A stretch of 64,000 bases of DNA from an uncultured Prevotella sp. (GTDB lineage Bacteria > Bacteroidota > Bacteroidia > Bacteroidales > Bacteroidaceae), in NCBI GenBank assembly GCA_902464615.1, contig CABQKA010000002.1, positions 124,001 to 188,000 of the forward strand. Reading direction: 5' to 3'. Below, in pieces: positions 7,569-18,400 of this stretch (position 1 is the stretch's first letter; every line of letters starts with the position of its first letter). The notes under the pieces were generated by a model that did no database searches, was not told the origin of the DNA, and saw only the letters and a program-made list of their open reading frames with translations. The translations under genes were made by a program, and so were the position numbers.

Positions 7569-9620
7569 TCAGGCGGGCAGTTCTTCCCCTTCGGCGGGGT
7601 CTTCCTCGACGACGAGGTTGTGGATAATGAAGTTCTGGCGCTCCATGGTGTTCTTGCCCATGTAGTATTCGAGCAGCTCGCCGACTTTGTCGCTCTTGTG
7701 GAGCGTGACTTGGTCGAGGCGGATGTCGGGGCCGATGAAGTGCTTGAACTCGTCGGCGGAGATTTCGCCGAGCCCCTTGAAGCGGGTTATTTCCGGGTCG
7801 GGGCCGAGCTTTTCGATGGCGGCCAGGCGCTCTTCCTCGGAGTAGCAGTATATGGTTTCAAACTCGGAGCGGTCGGACACCTTGGCGCGTTTCAGTATGG
7901 CGGCGCCGGCGCTCTTGTCGTCGATGCTTTGCACTTTATTCCCGCCGCGCGCTTTCTTCTTCTTGTTGCGCACGCGGAAGAGCGGCGTCTGCAGGATGTA
8001 GACGTGGCCTTTCTTGATAAGGTCCGGGAAGAACTGGAGGAAGAAGGTGATCATGAGCAGGCGTATGTGCATGCCGTCGACGTCTGCGTCCGTGGCTACG
8101 ATGACCTTGTTGTAGCGCAGGCCGTCGAGTCCGTCTTCGATGTTGAGTGCGGCCTGGAGCAAGTTGAATTCCTCGTTTTCGTAGACCACTTTCTTCGTCA
8201 GGCCGTAGCAGTTGAGCGGTTTGCCGCGGAGTGAGAACACGGCCTGCGTGTTGACGTCGCGGCTCTTGGTGATGGAGCCGCTGGCCGAGTCGCCCTCGGT
8301 GATGAAAATGGCGGACTCGGCCCGGAGGTCTTCCTCCTCGTCGCCCCGCTTGGACTTGGGGGCCGGGTCGTTGAGGTGTATGCGGCAGTCGCGTAGCTTG
8401 CGGTTGTGCAGGTTGGCCTTCTTGGCCCGTTCGCGTGCGAGCTTGGTCACGCCGGCTATGGCCTTGCGCTCTTTCTCGCTTTCCTGTATTTTCTGGAGTA
8501 TGATCTCTGCGACGTCGAGGTGGCGGTGGAGGTAGTTGTCCACGTTCTCTTTGACGAAGTCGCCGACGAATTTGTTGACGCTTACGCCCGAGAGGGGGAA
8601 GGGCTGGCCGTTCATGTCCTTGTCCGGGGCCATGGAGAGCGAGCCCAGCTTGATTTTCGTCTGGCTCTCGAAGAGCGGCTCGATGACGCGGATGGAGATG
8701 GCGGCGGCCAGTCCGTTGCGCACGTCCTGCACGTCGAAGTTCTTGCCGAAGTATTCCTTGATGGCGCGGGCGATATGTTCCTTGAAGGCGCTCTGGTGCG
8801 TACCGCCTTGTGTCGTATGCTGGCCGTTGACGAATGAGTAGTACTCTTCGCCGTACTGCGAGGTATGCGTGAAGGCGATGTCGATGCTTTCGCCTTTGAG
8901 GTGGACTACGGGGTAGAGGCCGGGGGCGGTGAGGTTGTCGTTGAGCAAGTCTTCAAGCCCGTTGCGGCTGGCGATGCGTTGCCCGTTGTAGTATATGGCC
9001 AGACCCGTGTTCAGGTAGGTGTAGTTGCGGAGCATGGTCCCGACGAACTCGCTGCGGAAGTGGTAGTTCTGGAACAGTTCCGGGTCCGGCTCGAAGAAGA
9101 TGTAGGTGCCGTTTTCCTCTTCTGTGGGTCCGGAGCTTTCGCTCACGAGCCGCCCGGCCTCGAAGCGGGCCTCGTGCATCTGTCCGTCGCGGTAGCTGGC
9201 GGCGACGAAGTGGCTGCTCAAGGCGTTGACGGCTTTCAGGCCCACGCCGTTCATGCCGACGCTGGCGGTGAAGACGGCCGTGTCGTATTTTCCGCCCGTG
9301 TTGAGTTTTGAGACGGCGTCGACGAGTTTGCCCAGCGGGATGCCGCGCCCGTAGTCGCGCACCTCGGCCGTGCGGTCTTCCCGGATGCTGACTTCGATGC
9401 GTTTGCCGAAGCCTTCGTTGAACTCGTCGATGCTGTTGTCGATGGTTTCTTTCAGGAGGACGTAGATGCCGTCTTCGGCGTGCGAGCCGTCGCCGAGGCG
9501 GCCGATGTACATGCCCGGCCGCCGGCGGATGTGTTCCACGCCTTCGAGGGTGCGGATGTTTTCTTCCGTGTAGTTCCCGGCGGGGCGTGAGGGGGTAGTT
9601 ATGTCTTTTTCGTCTTGCAT
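7569..9620 (-). CDS. parE: DNA topoisomerase IV subunit B
   Basis: 683 residues, ATP-driven half of topoisomerase IV, which separates linked daughter chromosomes. GHKL ATPase parts: RRRPGMYIG (32-40), DNSIDE (61-66), GRGIPLG (91-97) and VGMNGVGLKAVNALS (121-135). Toprim parts: EGDSASGS (442-449), SLRGKPLN and ATDADVDG. The C-terminus ends soon after the YMGKNTMERQNFI block. Subunit choice (ParE, not GyrB) rests on the non-canonical Toprim linker and on the S41/coaD neighbourhood, so it is likely but not certain. The tail is acidic. Confidence 0.88.
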   Translation of the reverse strand: MQDEKDITTPSRPAGNYTEENIRTLEGVEHIRRRPGMYIGRLGDGSHAEDGIYVLLKETIDNSIDEFNEGFGKRIEVSIREDRTAEVRDYGRGIPLGKLVDAVSKLNTGGKYDTAVFTASVGMNGVGLKAVNALSSHFVAASYRDGQMHEARFEAGRLVSESSGPTEEENGTYIFFEPDPELFQNYHFRSEFVGTMLRNYTYLNTGLAIYYNGQRIASRNGLEDLLNDNLTAPGLYPVVHLKGESIDIAFTHTSQYGEEYYSFVNGQHTTQGGTHQSAFKEHIARAIKEYFGKNFDVQDVRNGLAAAISIRVIEPLFESQTKIKLGSLSMAPDKDMNGQPFPLSGVSVNKFVGDFVKENVDNYLHRHLDVAEIILQKIQESEKERKAIAGVTKLARERAKKANLHNRKLRDCRIHLNDPAPKSKRGDEEEDLRAESAIFITEGDSASGSITKSRDVNTQAVFSLRGKPLNCYGLTKKVVYENEEFNLLQAALNIEDGLDGLRYNKVIVATDADVDGMHIRLLMITFFLQFFPDLIKKGHVYILQTPLFRVRNKKKKARGGNKVQSIDDKSAGAAILKRAKVSDRSEFETIYCYSEEERLAAIEKLGPDPEITRFKGLGEISADEFKHFIGPDIRLDQVTLHKSDKVGELLEYYMGKNTMERQNFIIHNLVVEEDPAEGEELPA

Positions 9621-9668
9621 GTGTTGTGCTGGATGGTACGGGCCGCTCTCCGGCCCTGCCGGTGTGGC

Positions 9669-10802
9669 TTAAAGGGCTGAGGAGTAGCAGCGGCGGCGCT
9701 TATGCTGTTCGGTGTGGAAATACTGCCATTGGCTTTGCACCTTGGCGTTCACTTCAAGCTCCGGGTTGCTTTCGGCGTATTCGAAGCCCAGTTGCTGGTA
9801 GACGGGGATGAGGTCGGTGAAGAGCAAGGCGTTGACGCCTTTGCCCTGGTAGTCCGGCCGGACGGCCACGAGCAGCAGGTCGAGCACGCGGGGGCGCCGC
9901 CAGAGCAGGGCGCGCAGCAGGTGGAACCAGCCGAAGGGGAGCAGGCGCCCGTGGGCTTTCTGGAGGGCGCGCGAGAGGGAGGGCATGCTGATGCCCACCG
10001 CGACGATTTCGCCTTCGGCGTTTTCCACGAGGGTCACCATGCGGAGGTCGAGCACGGGTACGTACATCCGCACGTACTGGTCTATCTGCCGGTCCGTCAT
10101 CTGCGAGAAGCCGAAGAGGGGGGCATAGGCGGTGTTCACCAGCTGGAATATGCGGTGCGCCAGCCCGCTTTTGATGATGCCCCGCTTGCTGTGGAGCTTG
10201 CGCACCCGGAGGTCGTACTTGCGGGCTATGATTTCCGAGATGCGGAGGTATTTTTCGGGGATGGCGTCCGGGACGTAGATTTTCATCTCCACCCAGTCGG
10301 CCTTTTTCTCCAGCCCCAGGCGTTCCATGTGTTCGGGGTAGTAGGGGTAGTTGTACGTCGTGGCCATGGTGGAAAGCTGGTCGAAGCCTTCCACGAGCAT
10401 TCCTTCGGCGTCGAGGTCCGTGAAGCCCAGCGGCCCTTCTATCTCGGTCATGCCCCGTTCGCGGCCCCAGGCTTTCACCGCGTCGATGAGGGCGCGGCTC
10501 ACCTCGATGTCGTCCACGAAGTCTATCCAGCCGAAGCGCACGGCCTTTTTCTCCCAGGCCTTGTTGGCGCTGTGGTTGATGATGGCTGCCACGCGTCCTA
10601 CGATTTCCCCTTCGCGCAGCGCGAGGAAGTAGTCGGCCTCGCAGAAGTCGAACGCCGCGTTTTTCTTTGGCGAGAACGTGTTGAGCACGTCATCGTAGAG
10701 GTCCGGGACGGAGTATGGGTTGTTTTTGTAGAATTCGTAATTGAAACGTATGAACTTCTTCAGTTCTCGGCGGGTCGTTACTTTCTTGATTTCGACAGAC
10801 AT
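9669..10802 (-). CDS. GNAT-like N-acetyltransferase family protein
   Basis: 377 residues. The N-terminal part has FYKNNPYSVPDLYDDV and a first acyl-CoA-like lobe (EGEIVGRVAAIIN); the C-terminal part has LLLVAVRPDYQGKGVNALL (about 315-333), which is a GNAT motif A with the Q/RxxG/A acetyl-CoA loop. This matches a Bacteroidota-wide family of large GNAT-type proteins of unknown substrate. It has its own promoter and stands alone between cydB and parE. The enzyme class is supported; the substrate is not. Confidence 0.75.
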   Translation of the reverse strand: MSVEIKKVTTRRELKKFIRFNYEFYKNNPYSVPDLYDDVLNTFSPKKNAAFDFCEADYFLALREGEIVGRVAAIINHSANKAWEKKAVRFGWIDFVDDIEVSRALIDAVKAWGRERGMTEIEGPLGFTDLDAEGMLVEGFDQLSTMATTYNYPYYPEHMERLGLEKKADWVEMKIYVPDAIPEKYLRISEIIARKYDLRVRKLHSKRGIIKSGLAHRIFQLVNTAYAPLFGFSQMTDRQIDQYVRMYVPVLDLRMVTLVENAEGEIVAVGISMPSLSRALQKAHGRLLPFGWFHLLRALLWRRPRVLDLLLVAVRPDYQGKGVNALLFTDLIPVYQQLGFEYAESNPELEVNAKVQSQWQYFHTEQHKRRRCYSSAL

Positions 10803-10859
10803 GTGTCCGGAGTTATGACGTTAGGTGTGGCATGGCGGCCTCTGGCCGCTTTTCCGGGG

Positions 10860-10867
10860 CAAAGTTA
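10860..10867 (-). promoter_or_regulatory. Promoter -7 box of the GNAT-like gene
   Basis: Minus-strand TAACTTTG, 58 bases before the start codon. No TTG at -33 is evident. Confidence 0.5.
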
Positions 10868-10917
10868 ATCATTTTTCCCGCGTTGCGGGGCTTTTGTTCC
10901 GATATTTGGCCCGTTTT

Positions 10918-10988
10918 ACGGGGCTAAGGCTTGTGTCGGCGAGGCCTGTTCCCGTCTTTACGGGGCTAAGGCCCGTGTCGGCGAGGCT
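10918..10988. repeat. Intergenic repeat, locus C
   Basis: acggggctaaggc at 10918 and acggggctaaggcccgt at 10960, 42 bases (2 x 21) apart. Between them is the other form, ggcctgttcccgt (10943-10955). The trailing gtgtcggcgaggc is also repeated (10933 and 10976). Lies between cydB and the GNAT-like gene. Confidence 0.8.
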
Positions 10989-11017
10989 TCCCGCGCGGCC
11001 TTCCTCCCGGTGCGGCC

Positions 11018-11068
11018 GCGCCCCGCCGCTCGCAGGCCGGCTGGGCGGCTTTGCGGGCGGCGGGGCGC
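11018..11068 (-). terminator. Hairpin after cydB
   Basis: Perfect 12-base inverted repeat gcgccccgccgc (11018-11029) with its complement (11057-11068), 23 bases past the cydB stop. No T-run, so a Rho-independent role is uncertain. Confidence 0.4.
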
Positions 11069-11090
11069 GATGTATGGGGGGGCGCTTGTT

Positions 11091-12239
11091 TCAGTATTTG
11101 TGCTCGTCCGTGTCAAGCTCTTTGCGCGTCAGGCTGCGGCGGTCGATGGCGTGCCAGGCATAGGCGATGTAGGCCAGGACGAAGGGGATGAGCAGCGATA
11201 CCCACGCCATGACGCGGAGCGTTGTCTCGCTCGAGGAGCTGTTGGCCAGTGTGAGCGAGCTTTGCAGGTCGGCCGATGAGGGGTAGTAGGCCGTGCCGTT
11301 GTAGCCGGCCAGCAGGAGCAGGGCCAGCACGGTGAGCACGGTCCCAGCGCCCGCCGGCCAGATGCCGCGGACGAAGGCGGGCCGTGCCAGGGTGCGCCCG
11401 ATGCCGAAGAGCAGGAGCGCCACGCCGGCGGCAAGGAGCACGGCTACGGCGGGCATGGCCGTGAGGTTGTGCCAGTATTTGAAAGGCTCCATCACTATGG
11501 TGCCATCTGCCCCGGCTGCGTAGCCTTTGCCCGTGAAGAGGATGCCTGCGAAGGCAAGGAAGAAGAGCAGGAAGGGGACGGCGTCGACCGCTACCTGGCG
11601 GCGCAGGCGCGGGCGCAGCGACGCGTCGTCCACGTTGTCGATGAGGTAGAGCGCGCCGAGCACGCGGGCCAGGAACACGAGGCAGAAGCCCAGCAGCAGG
11701 TTGCGCGGGTCGGCCAGGGCGTCGAGCCCGTGCCAGGCGTTGGCCCAGCGGCTGATGGCCGGCGCGATGGATTCGCCGCCCATGGCGCCTTTGTCGACGA
11801 TGAAGGCCGAGCCTGTGAAGAACGTGGCGACCGCCACGCCCAGCAGGAAGGGGCCGGCCACGCCGTTGGCCACGAGCAGGCGGCGGTAGGCGGTGCGGCC
11901 CACCATGTTGCCCGCTTTCGACTGGAACTCGTAGCTTACGGCCTGGAGCACGAAGGAGGCGAGGATGAGCATCCACACCCAGTAGGCACCGCCGAAGCTG
12001 GTGCTGTAGAACAGGGGGAAGGCGGCGAAGAACGCGCCGCCGAAGGTGACGAGCGTGGTGAACGTGAACTCCCACTTGCGGCCCGTGGAGTTGACGATGA
12101 GCGCGCGCTCGGCTTCGTCGCGCCCTAAGCGGAAAATGAGGGAATTGGCCCCCTGCACGAAGAGCAGGAAAACGAGCAGGCCGCCCAGCAGGGCGACGAG
12201 AAACCACCAGTAGTTTTGTAGGAACGTGTAGGTTATCAT
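11091..12239 (-). CDS. cydB: Cytochrome bd ubiquinol oxidase subunit II
   Basis: 382 residues from ATG 12239, with about eight hydrophobic helices. CydB pairs with CydA to form the inner-membrane bd oxidase that reduces oxygen at very low levels. Family features: the N-terminal LQNYWWFLVALLGGLLVFLLFVQGANS helix and GRKWEFTFTTLVTFGGAFFAAFPLFYSTSF. The frame stays open 14 codons upstream, but the promoter is there, so MITYTF is the start. Unusually, cydA is not adjacent: a 7.7 kb subtilase gene lies between, and cydB has its own promoter. Confidence 0.95.
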   Translation of the reverse strand: MITYTFLQNYWWFLVALLGGLLVFLLFVQGANSLIFRLGRDEAERALIVNSTGRKWEFTFTTLVTFGGAFFAAFPLFYSTSFGGAYWVWMLILASFVLQAVSYEFQSKAGNMVGRTAYRRLLVANGVAGPFLLGVAVATFFTGSAFIVDKGAMGGESIAPAISRWANAWHGLDALADPRNLLLGFCLVFLARVLGALYLIDNVDDASLRPRLRRQVAVDAVPFLLFFLAFAGILFTGKGYAAGADGTIVMEPFKYWHNLTAMPAVAVLLAAGVALLLFGIGRTLARPAFVRGIWPAGAGTVLTVLALLLLAGYNGTAYYPSSADLQSSLTLANSSSSETTLRVMAWVSLLIPFVLAYIAYAWHAIDRRSLTRKELDTDEHKY

Positions 12240-12278
12240 GGGCTGGAATTTGGATTCGTGGGTCTTGCGGAACCCAAG

Positions 12279-12286
12279 CAAAGGTA
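12279..12286 (-). promoter_or_regulatory. cydB promoter -7 box
   Basis: Minus-strand TACCTTTG, 39 bases before the cydB start. A hairpin with arms at 12311-12319 and 12340-12348 lies just upstream. No clear -33 TTG. Confidence 0.5.
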
Positions 12287-12374
12287 AGAAGAATATTTTA
12301 CCGGAGCTTCCGGCTGCGGTGTTTTTTTCGCAAAAAAGGCCGCAACCGCCGTCGGCGATGTGGGGAAATGCGAA

Positions 12375-12405
12375 GAGGGCGCCCTGCGTGGTGCAGGACG
12401 CCCTC
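12375..12405 (-). terminator. Hairpin terminator after the subtilase gene
   Basis: gagggcgccctgc / gcaggacgccctc, a 13-base stem with one mismatch and a 5-base loop, 42 bases past the stop codon at 12447. Separates the subtilase from cydB. Confidence 0.6.
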
Positions 12406-12446
12406 TCTTCCGTGGCGGACAGGACCGCGGCGCGGCCCGGCCGTCT

Positions 12447-15400
12447 TTATCGTTTCAGCAAGGTCATGCCGGTGCGTTTGCCGTCGGCCGTCACCTCCAG
12501 ATAGTAGGTGCCCGTGGCGAGGCCCGAGAGGTCGAGCGTGTGGCCCGTTCCGGCGGCGACGTCGGTGGCAGCTTCGTTGAGCAGGAGCTTGCCGGCAGCG
12601 TCGAAGAGCCGGTAGGTCACGTTACGTGCATCCTTGTCCAGCGTGACGGTGGTAGTCGTCTTCACCGGGTTCGGGCTGACGCTGACCTTGTGCCCGTCCT
12701 TCACGTTGCTTATGCCGGCGGGGTCGCTGACGTTCACCGTCACCTGCGACGTGGTGGTTTGTCCGGCCGCGTCGCTGGCAGTCAGGGTGAGCAGTGCCTG
12801 TCCTTCGCTGCGTCCGTTGAGGATGAATCCGGTGGCGTCAGTGAAGAGCGTGACGTGCTCGGTGTTGTCGAGCGCAGCGTTGAAGGTCATTTCTTCCCCG
12901 TCGGGGTCGGTAAAGAGGGAGGCAAACGCGTAGACGTCCGATACGCCGTTGACGGGAACGTCGATTGTGGCCGGTCCGGCGTATTGCGGGGCGCGGTTCA
13001 CGTGCTCTACGTTGTAGTCTACGGTCTTCTCCGTGCTGTTGCCCGTGGCGTCGGTGGCCGAGAGCGTGAAGGAGCGGCTGCCGGCCATGCCGTAGGCGGG
13101 CTTGAGGCGGACGTGGAGCGTCAGCGTGTCGCCGGCTTCGGCCTCGACGGTGTTGCCTTCTGCGTTCGCGGCTGCGTCATTCTTGCCCGATACGGTGCAG
13201 GAAGCCAGCGAGGCGATGCCCGAATCGTCGGTGAGCGTGACGCTGAATGCCTCGCCTTCCTCATCGGCTACGGTCAGGACGACGTCGATGGAGTCGTTCT
13301 CGGGGACGGTCGGTGTGCCTTCCGGTCCGGTGATGACGGGAGCGCCGTTGAGGTTGAGCGTGACGGGATAGTTGACGAGGGGCTGCTGCGGGTCGTTGCT
13401 CTTGATGACGATGACTGCTTTGTTGCCCTTCGTGAAGTAGGCGCTCGAAGCGTCTACGGAGACGGTGACAGGTTTTTCCTGGCCTACGGCCACTTCGCCT
13501 TCGGTCTCTGTGTCGAGCAGGGTGATCCAGGGCGAGCCGGCTTCCTTCTCGACGCAGGTCATGAAGAAGCCCATGGAGCCGTATTGCATTTCCAGCTCGG
13601 TGGCCACGTCAATCCAGCCCAGGTCGGCGAACCATGCCATGAAGCGGTTCGGGGAGACGCGGTCGCTCTTCTGCGAGAGCCATGCGGAGCGTTCGTATCC
13701 GGCCGGATACTTCAGTACGACGTAGAACGTGTCGGCAGGGTTGATGTAGACAGGCTTGTCGAATTCCAGCATGCGGGCTTCGCCGTAGTACATGCCGTCG
13801 TCGTCCATCTGTTCGCCGTCGACGTGTACTTTGCCATGACCGATGATGCGGTCGCTGGTCACGTCGCTGCTGCCCACTACGGTGGCTTCGATGTCCACGT
13901 TCTGCAAGTCGCCCACCGTGCCGTAGAAGTAAAGGTGCGTCAGGTTGAAGCCTTCGGCAGGTGCTACGTAGCGGGTGGCGGCGTAGAAGTCGTTGGTCTT
14001 GTCGCCGGAACCGAGCAGGGCGCTTCTGGGCTGCTCTACGTCGAGGATGGGGTAGTAGAGCAGGGCGTTGCAGTCGACCGGCGGCACGTCGAACGGGAAT
14101 CCGTCGAATACGGTATGCGGTTCGATGGCCGTGGCCTTCTTGGCCAAGAGGGCTTTCTGCGGCAGGCTCAGCGAGTCGGCCACTACGTTCATGAAGCCCG
14201 GGGCGATGCCGCCTCCGTCGGCGGGCGGGAGCGTTTCGCCTACGCCGTTCGGGTCGAGGCGCAAGGAGTAAGTGAGCTTGTATTTGCCCGTGTTCCGGAT
14301 GTGCATCGTGGCCTGTCCCTTATAATCGGAGGGTACGCCGTTGATTTCGATGGCAGGCTGGTCGAAGGCCAGAACCGGGGCCTCCGTGATGCTCAGACGG
14401 AAGGGTACGGAAACGGTTTCCGTGTCGAGCCCGCTGACGTGGAACGTGATGGGCGTATCGTAGTCGGCGACGGTCACGGCATCGTAGAACACGGCCTTGA
14501 AGCGTATGGGCTCCAGTCCGGCTTCGAGCGCCATGCCCGGCGTGTAGGCGGTCCATCCGGTTACGTAGCCGCCCGTGAGCCAGTCGAAGTAGGTCGTGTA
14601 GACTTGCAGCATGCCGGGCAGCGAGCCGTCGGTCAGCCCGCTTTCGATGTCGGTGATGGTGAACGCTTTCGTTCCCTTGTTGGCTACGGTGAACTCGAAC
14701 TCGAGTCCTGCGTAGTTGTTGGGGTTGCTGACGGCCTCTCCGCCTACCGATTCGGGCCATACGGCCTGAGGCTCGCCCTGGATGTGGATGGCCAGCGGCA
14801 AGTCGGCGTTGGGCAGGCTGGGCACGTTCGTGTTGAACGTCAGCGTCGACACATAGTCCCCGCCGAGACTGTCGGCCAGGATTTCGACAGGCACTTCCAC
14901 CTGCTCCCCGGCCGGGACAGTGTAGCGCTTCGTCGGGTAGAACTCTACGGCATTGCCGTCGGCAATGTATTGTTCGGGCAGCGTGAAGCCGCGTGTGGCC
15001 GTCTCGTCCTGGATACCGGCCAGACCGTAAACGCCGTTCATCATGCCGTCCGGTTCGAGGTGGTACTGGTATTTGTAACGGCCGTCCTTGAAGAGAATCA
15101 GCTGGAAGTCCATGCCTACCATCACGGAGTTGCCGTAGTTGACGAAGGAGACGACGACATGGTCGCCCTCGTTCTTGTAGTACGTACCGGCCTCGTAGGT
15201 CGTATTCATGGTGTGATTGCCCCAGAACGGCGCGATGATGTTCGTGTAGAACGTTCCGTTGTCGGGAAGCGTCTGTGGCGGTTCGGGGAAAATCTTGTAG
15301 TCATCATGCTCGGAGAAGGATACGAAACCGGTGTTGTAGATGTACATGGTTTTGTACTTCTTGCCATAGAACGGGAACTCGAACGGCAGCTCTACTGTGT

Positions 15401-18400
15401 AGAAGTCCGTCTTGTCGACGTAGTACGTCATATCCTGATGCTCGGCCGCGGGGTCGTTGGTCAGGTCGATCCATTCATAGGCGATGTCCTCATAGTCGGT
15501 GCGCGACTTGTAGGCATAACCGATTTCGGAGCTCTCGTCCGCCGTCTGGTCCGTAAGGTTTATCCAGGAATTGGGCACGTTGGTGAACGTGAGCGGCTCG
15601 TTGCCCGTGTTGGCGATGGTGAGCGTCTGGCTGACCGGAGTCCCGTAAGGTGTCGTCACGTTGATGGCTTCCGGCGTGATGTTCCATTCAGGCACGCCGA
15701 TGACGCTGCCTTTGACCGGAATCCGTATGTGCTGGGCATCGCCGTGAGTGATGACGATGGTGTCGGCCACGTCGCCTTCCTGTTCCGTCGGGAGAGTCAC
15801 GACGATGTCGCGGCCACTGCCCGGGGCAATCTTGAATCCGGCCTTTATGGCTTCCGTGAGGCTTGCCTTGCCCTCCTCGGCCACTACGCTGCTGACGCGT
15901 AGCGTGTCGTTGCCCGTGTTACGGAGCCGCACCGTTGCCTGGGTTTGGGACGTGCGGAATACCTTGCCGAAGTCGATGGACGTGGAGTCTACGGTTGCGG
16001 CGGGCTGGAGGCCTTCTCCCGTGATGAGGGCCTTCAGCGTGACGGAGATGCTGGGATGGCTCGGGTCGTTTGTGAGTATCGTCAGCAGGTTCGTCTGATT
16101 GCCGGCGTAGAGTGTTTCGTCGGCTTGCGCCGTTACGATGATGGTCTTTTCCTCGCCGATGTTAATCAGGCCGTCTGTGCTGGAAAGCCCGGATACGAAC
16201 GACTTGGCCGGCGCCACAATCTTGATGGCGGTTCCGGTGCGGATGTCGCGGTATAGCGTGCTTCCGCCGTCGTGCACGAGGTCGGCATCCGTCACGGTTA
16301 TCGGGTCTTCACACTCGATGTCGCTTATGCCGACGTAGTTGTATTCTCCAAAGCCGAACACGAGGTCTGAGCTGTAGTCGTCGTAATAGATTTCCACGCT
16401 GCCGTCGTCGCAGAGCGCCACGTGGTAGCTGATAGGAGTGTATTCGCTGCCGCCGTTTGTGGCCGCCGTGAGTACGTTCTTATATTTCACGACAAACTTG
16501 CCGTCCATGCGGCCGTAGGTCACTTTGCTGTTGGCGTTGAACATGAGCTTGCCGGAGTTGACGTAGGGGGAGATGTAGCCTAACCCCTGCACGCAGCTTG
16601 CTGTCGGCACCATGCACTGTATGTTGCCGTCGATGGTCTGTACGCTCAAGCCGCCGTATGAAGTGATGTAGATATGGTCGTAGGACTGCCCGTAGAAAGG
16701 AAAGTCGAAGCCGAGGCTGATTGGTTCGGAGTACCATTGCAGGCCGCTGATTTGGCTTGTTACGTCTGTTTCGTTCGGGAGCGACGGATTGTTGTCGTAG
16801 GTGAAGTCCGTGCTGCCTTCAAGATTCGAGATGTATGAATAGCCAAAGCGGTGTGCGGCCGCGGTGCTGTTCTCGATGGTGGCGTCGCTGAATTTCGGGA
16901 AAACATATTGCAGCGGGTATTCGCCTTCGTTCTTGATGGTGAACGAGGCCGTCTTCGGGTCGCCGCCTACTTCGAGCTGGCCAAAGTCGAGCTCGGTGGC
17001 ATCCAGTTGGGCCTTGGCGGGAGCGGAGGCTACGCCGCGCACGATGAAGCTGTGCGTATGCCCTTCGTCATCGGTCAGTGTGACTGTGCCGCTGTGGTTG
17101 CCGCTGCTTGTCGGCTTGAAGGTCACTTCGAGCGTGCCGGCCGACCGGGCGGGGAATGCTTCCGTGTAAGTCGGCACTTCAAATTGCGTCGAGCTGCAGG
17201 AAATATTCTCTTCAGAAAGCGAGCCCCACGAACCGGAAAAGTCGCCGTAGCCTTCATTGGCGATTTCTACTTCAAGAGTCTTGCTTTCGCCGACAAGCAG
17301 GTCGCCGAAGTCTACCATTTGTACTGAAGTCAGTTCCGGAGCGTAGCCCGATACGGTGAGTGTCGCCTGTACGGTCTGTTTCGGGCGGTTGTCTTCGTTC
17401 GCGTTGACGTAGAGGTTAAACTTGTAAGTGCCGTTGACGAGTTTCTGGCCGTCGTTCTCTACTTTTACCGATTGACTCTCGCCCGGACGGACGGAACCTT
17501 CCTTCGGGTCGATGACGAGGACAGAACTCCAGTCAGGATTCTTGCTGATGGCGTAGACGTCGAAGGTGGCTACGTCGGCAATATCCGTCATGCTGGCGGC
17601 GCGGAGCACTTCGCTCAGCTGGGTCCACGTCTCGCCGCCGTCGGAGCTGTAAAAGCTATACTGCTTGGTTGCGCCGTTGTCTGTCGAGATGCCGACGCCC
17701 AAAGGCTGATGCTGTCCTGCCGGGAACTTGGCCACAATCCAGAATGCCGAGCCTGGTGCGAAGTAGAGCTGTTCCTTCAGGTTGATGTCATAGTTGTATC
17801 CGAAGAAGGTGTAGTCTACCTTTTGCAGGAGCGAGGCTGCCGAGATGCTGGCCGCGCCGTCGTAGATTTCAATGACAGGGTCTTCGCCGCCTATGCCGCC
17901 GAAGCGCAGTGCCGTCAGGTTGAAGCCGTCGGGGAAAGTGTCCGGGTTGACGTAGACGTATTGCGCCATGGCGTTCGGAAGGCTAAGGTCTACCTCGCCG
18001 ATATAGCGGTAGATGCCTTCCGAGTTCGTAATGGTTTTCGGATAGTCGTCGGCATGGTAGTCCGCGCTCACCACGGTGTGCTGCTCCACGCTTGTGGCCG
18101 CCATCATGCCCGTAAAGGGTACGAGCTTGCCGGGACGTACATTGCCTCCGGTGGAGAAGGCGGAGTTCGGTACGCTTGCCGTCGTGATGTCGTATTTTAA
18201 GATTCCGAGGCCTTCGTTCTTGATGGTGAAGGCCGCGCTGCCTTTACCTCCTTGTGCCGCGTCGGCTGAAAATGCCAGGGTGGTCTGGTCCAGCGACATT
18301 TCCGGGCCGGCGTTGGTCTGGGTCTGTTGTACTTCGGAAAGTTGCGACTGCTGTCCCCAGCGGTTCACGGCACGGATGGCAAAGTAGTATGTCGTCAATG

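Noticed and set aside
12360..15902. 1180-codon open frame on the plus strand
   Set aside because: It is antisense to the subtilase gene; GC-rich codon use keeps the opposite strand open. Its translation has no domains and is rich in Val/Gly/Arg/Asp as expected of a shadow.
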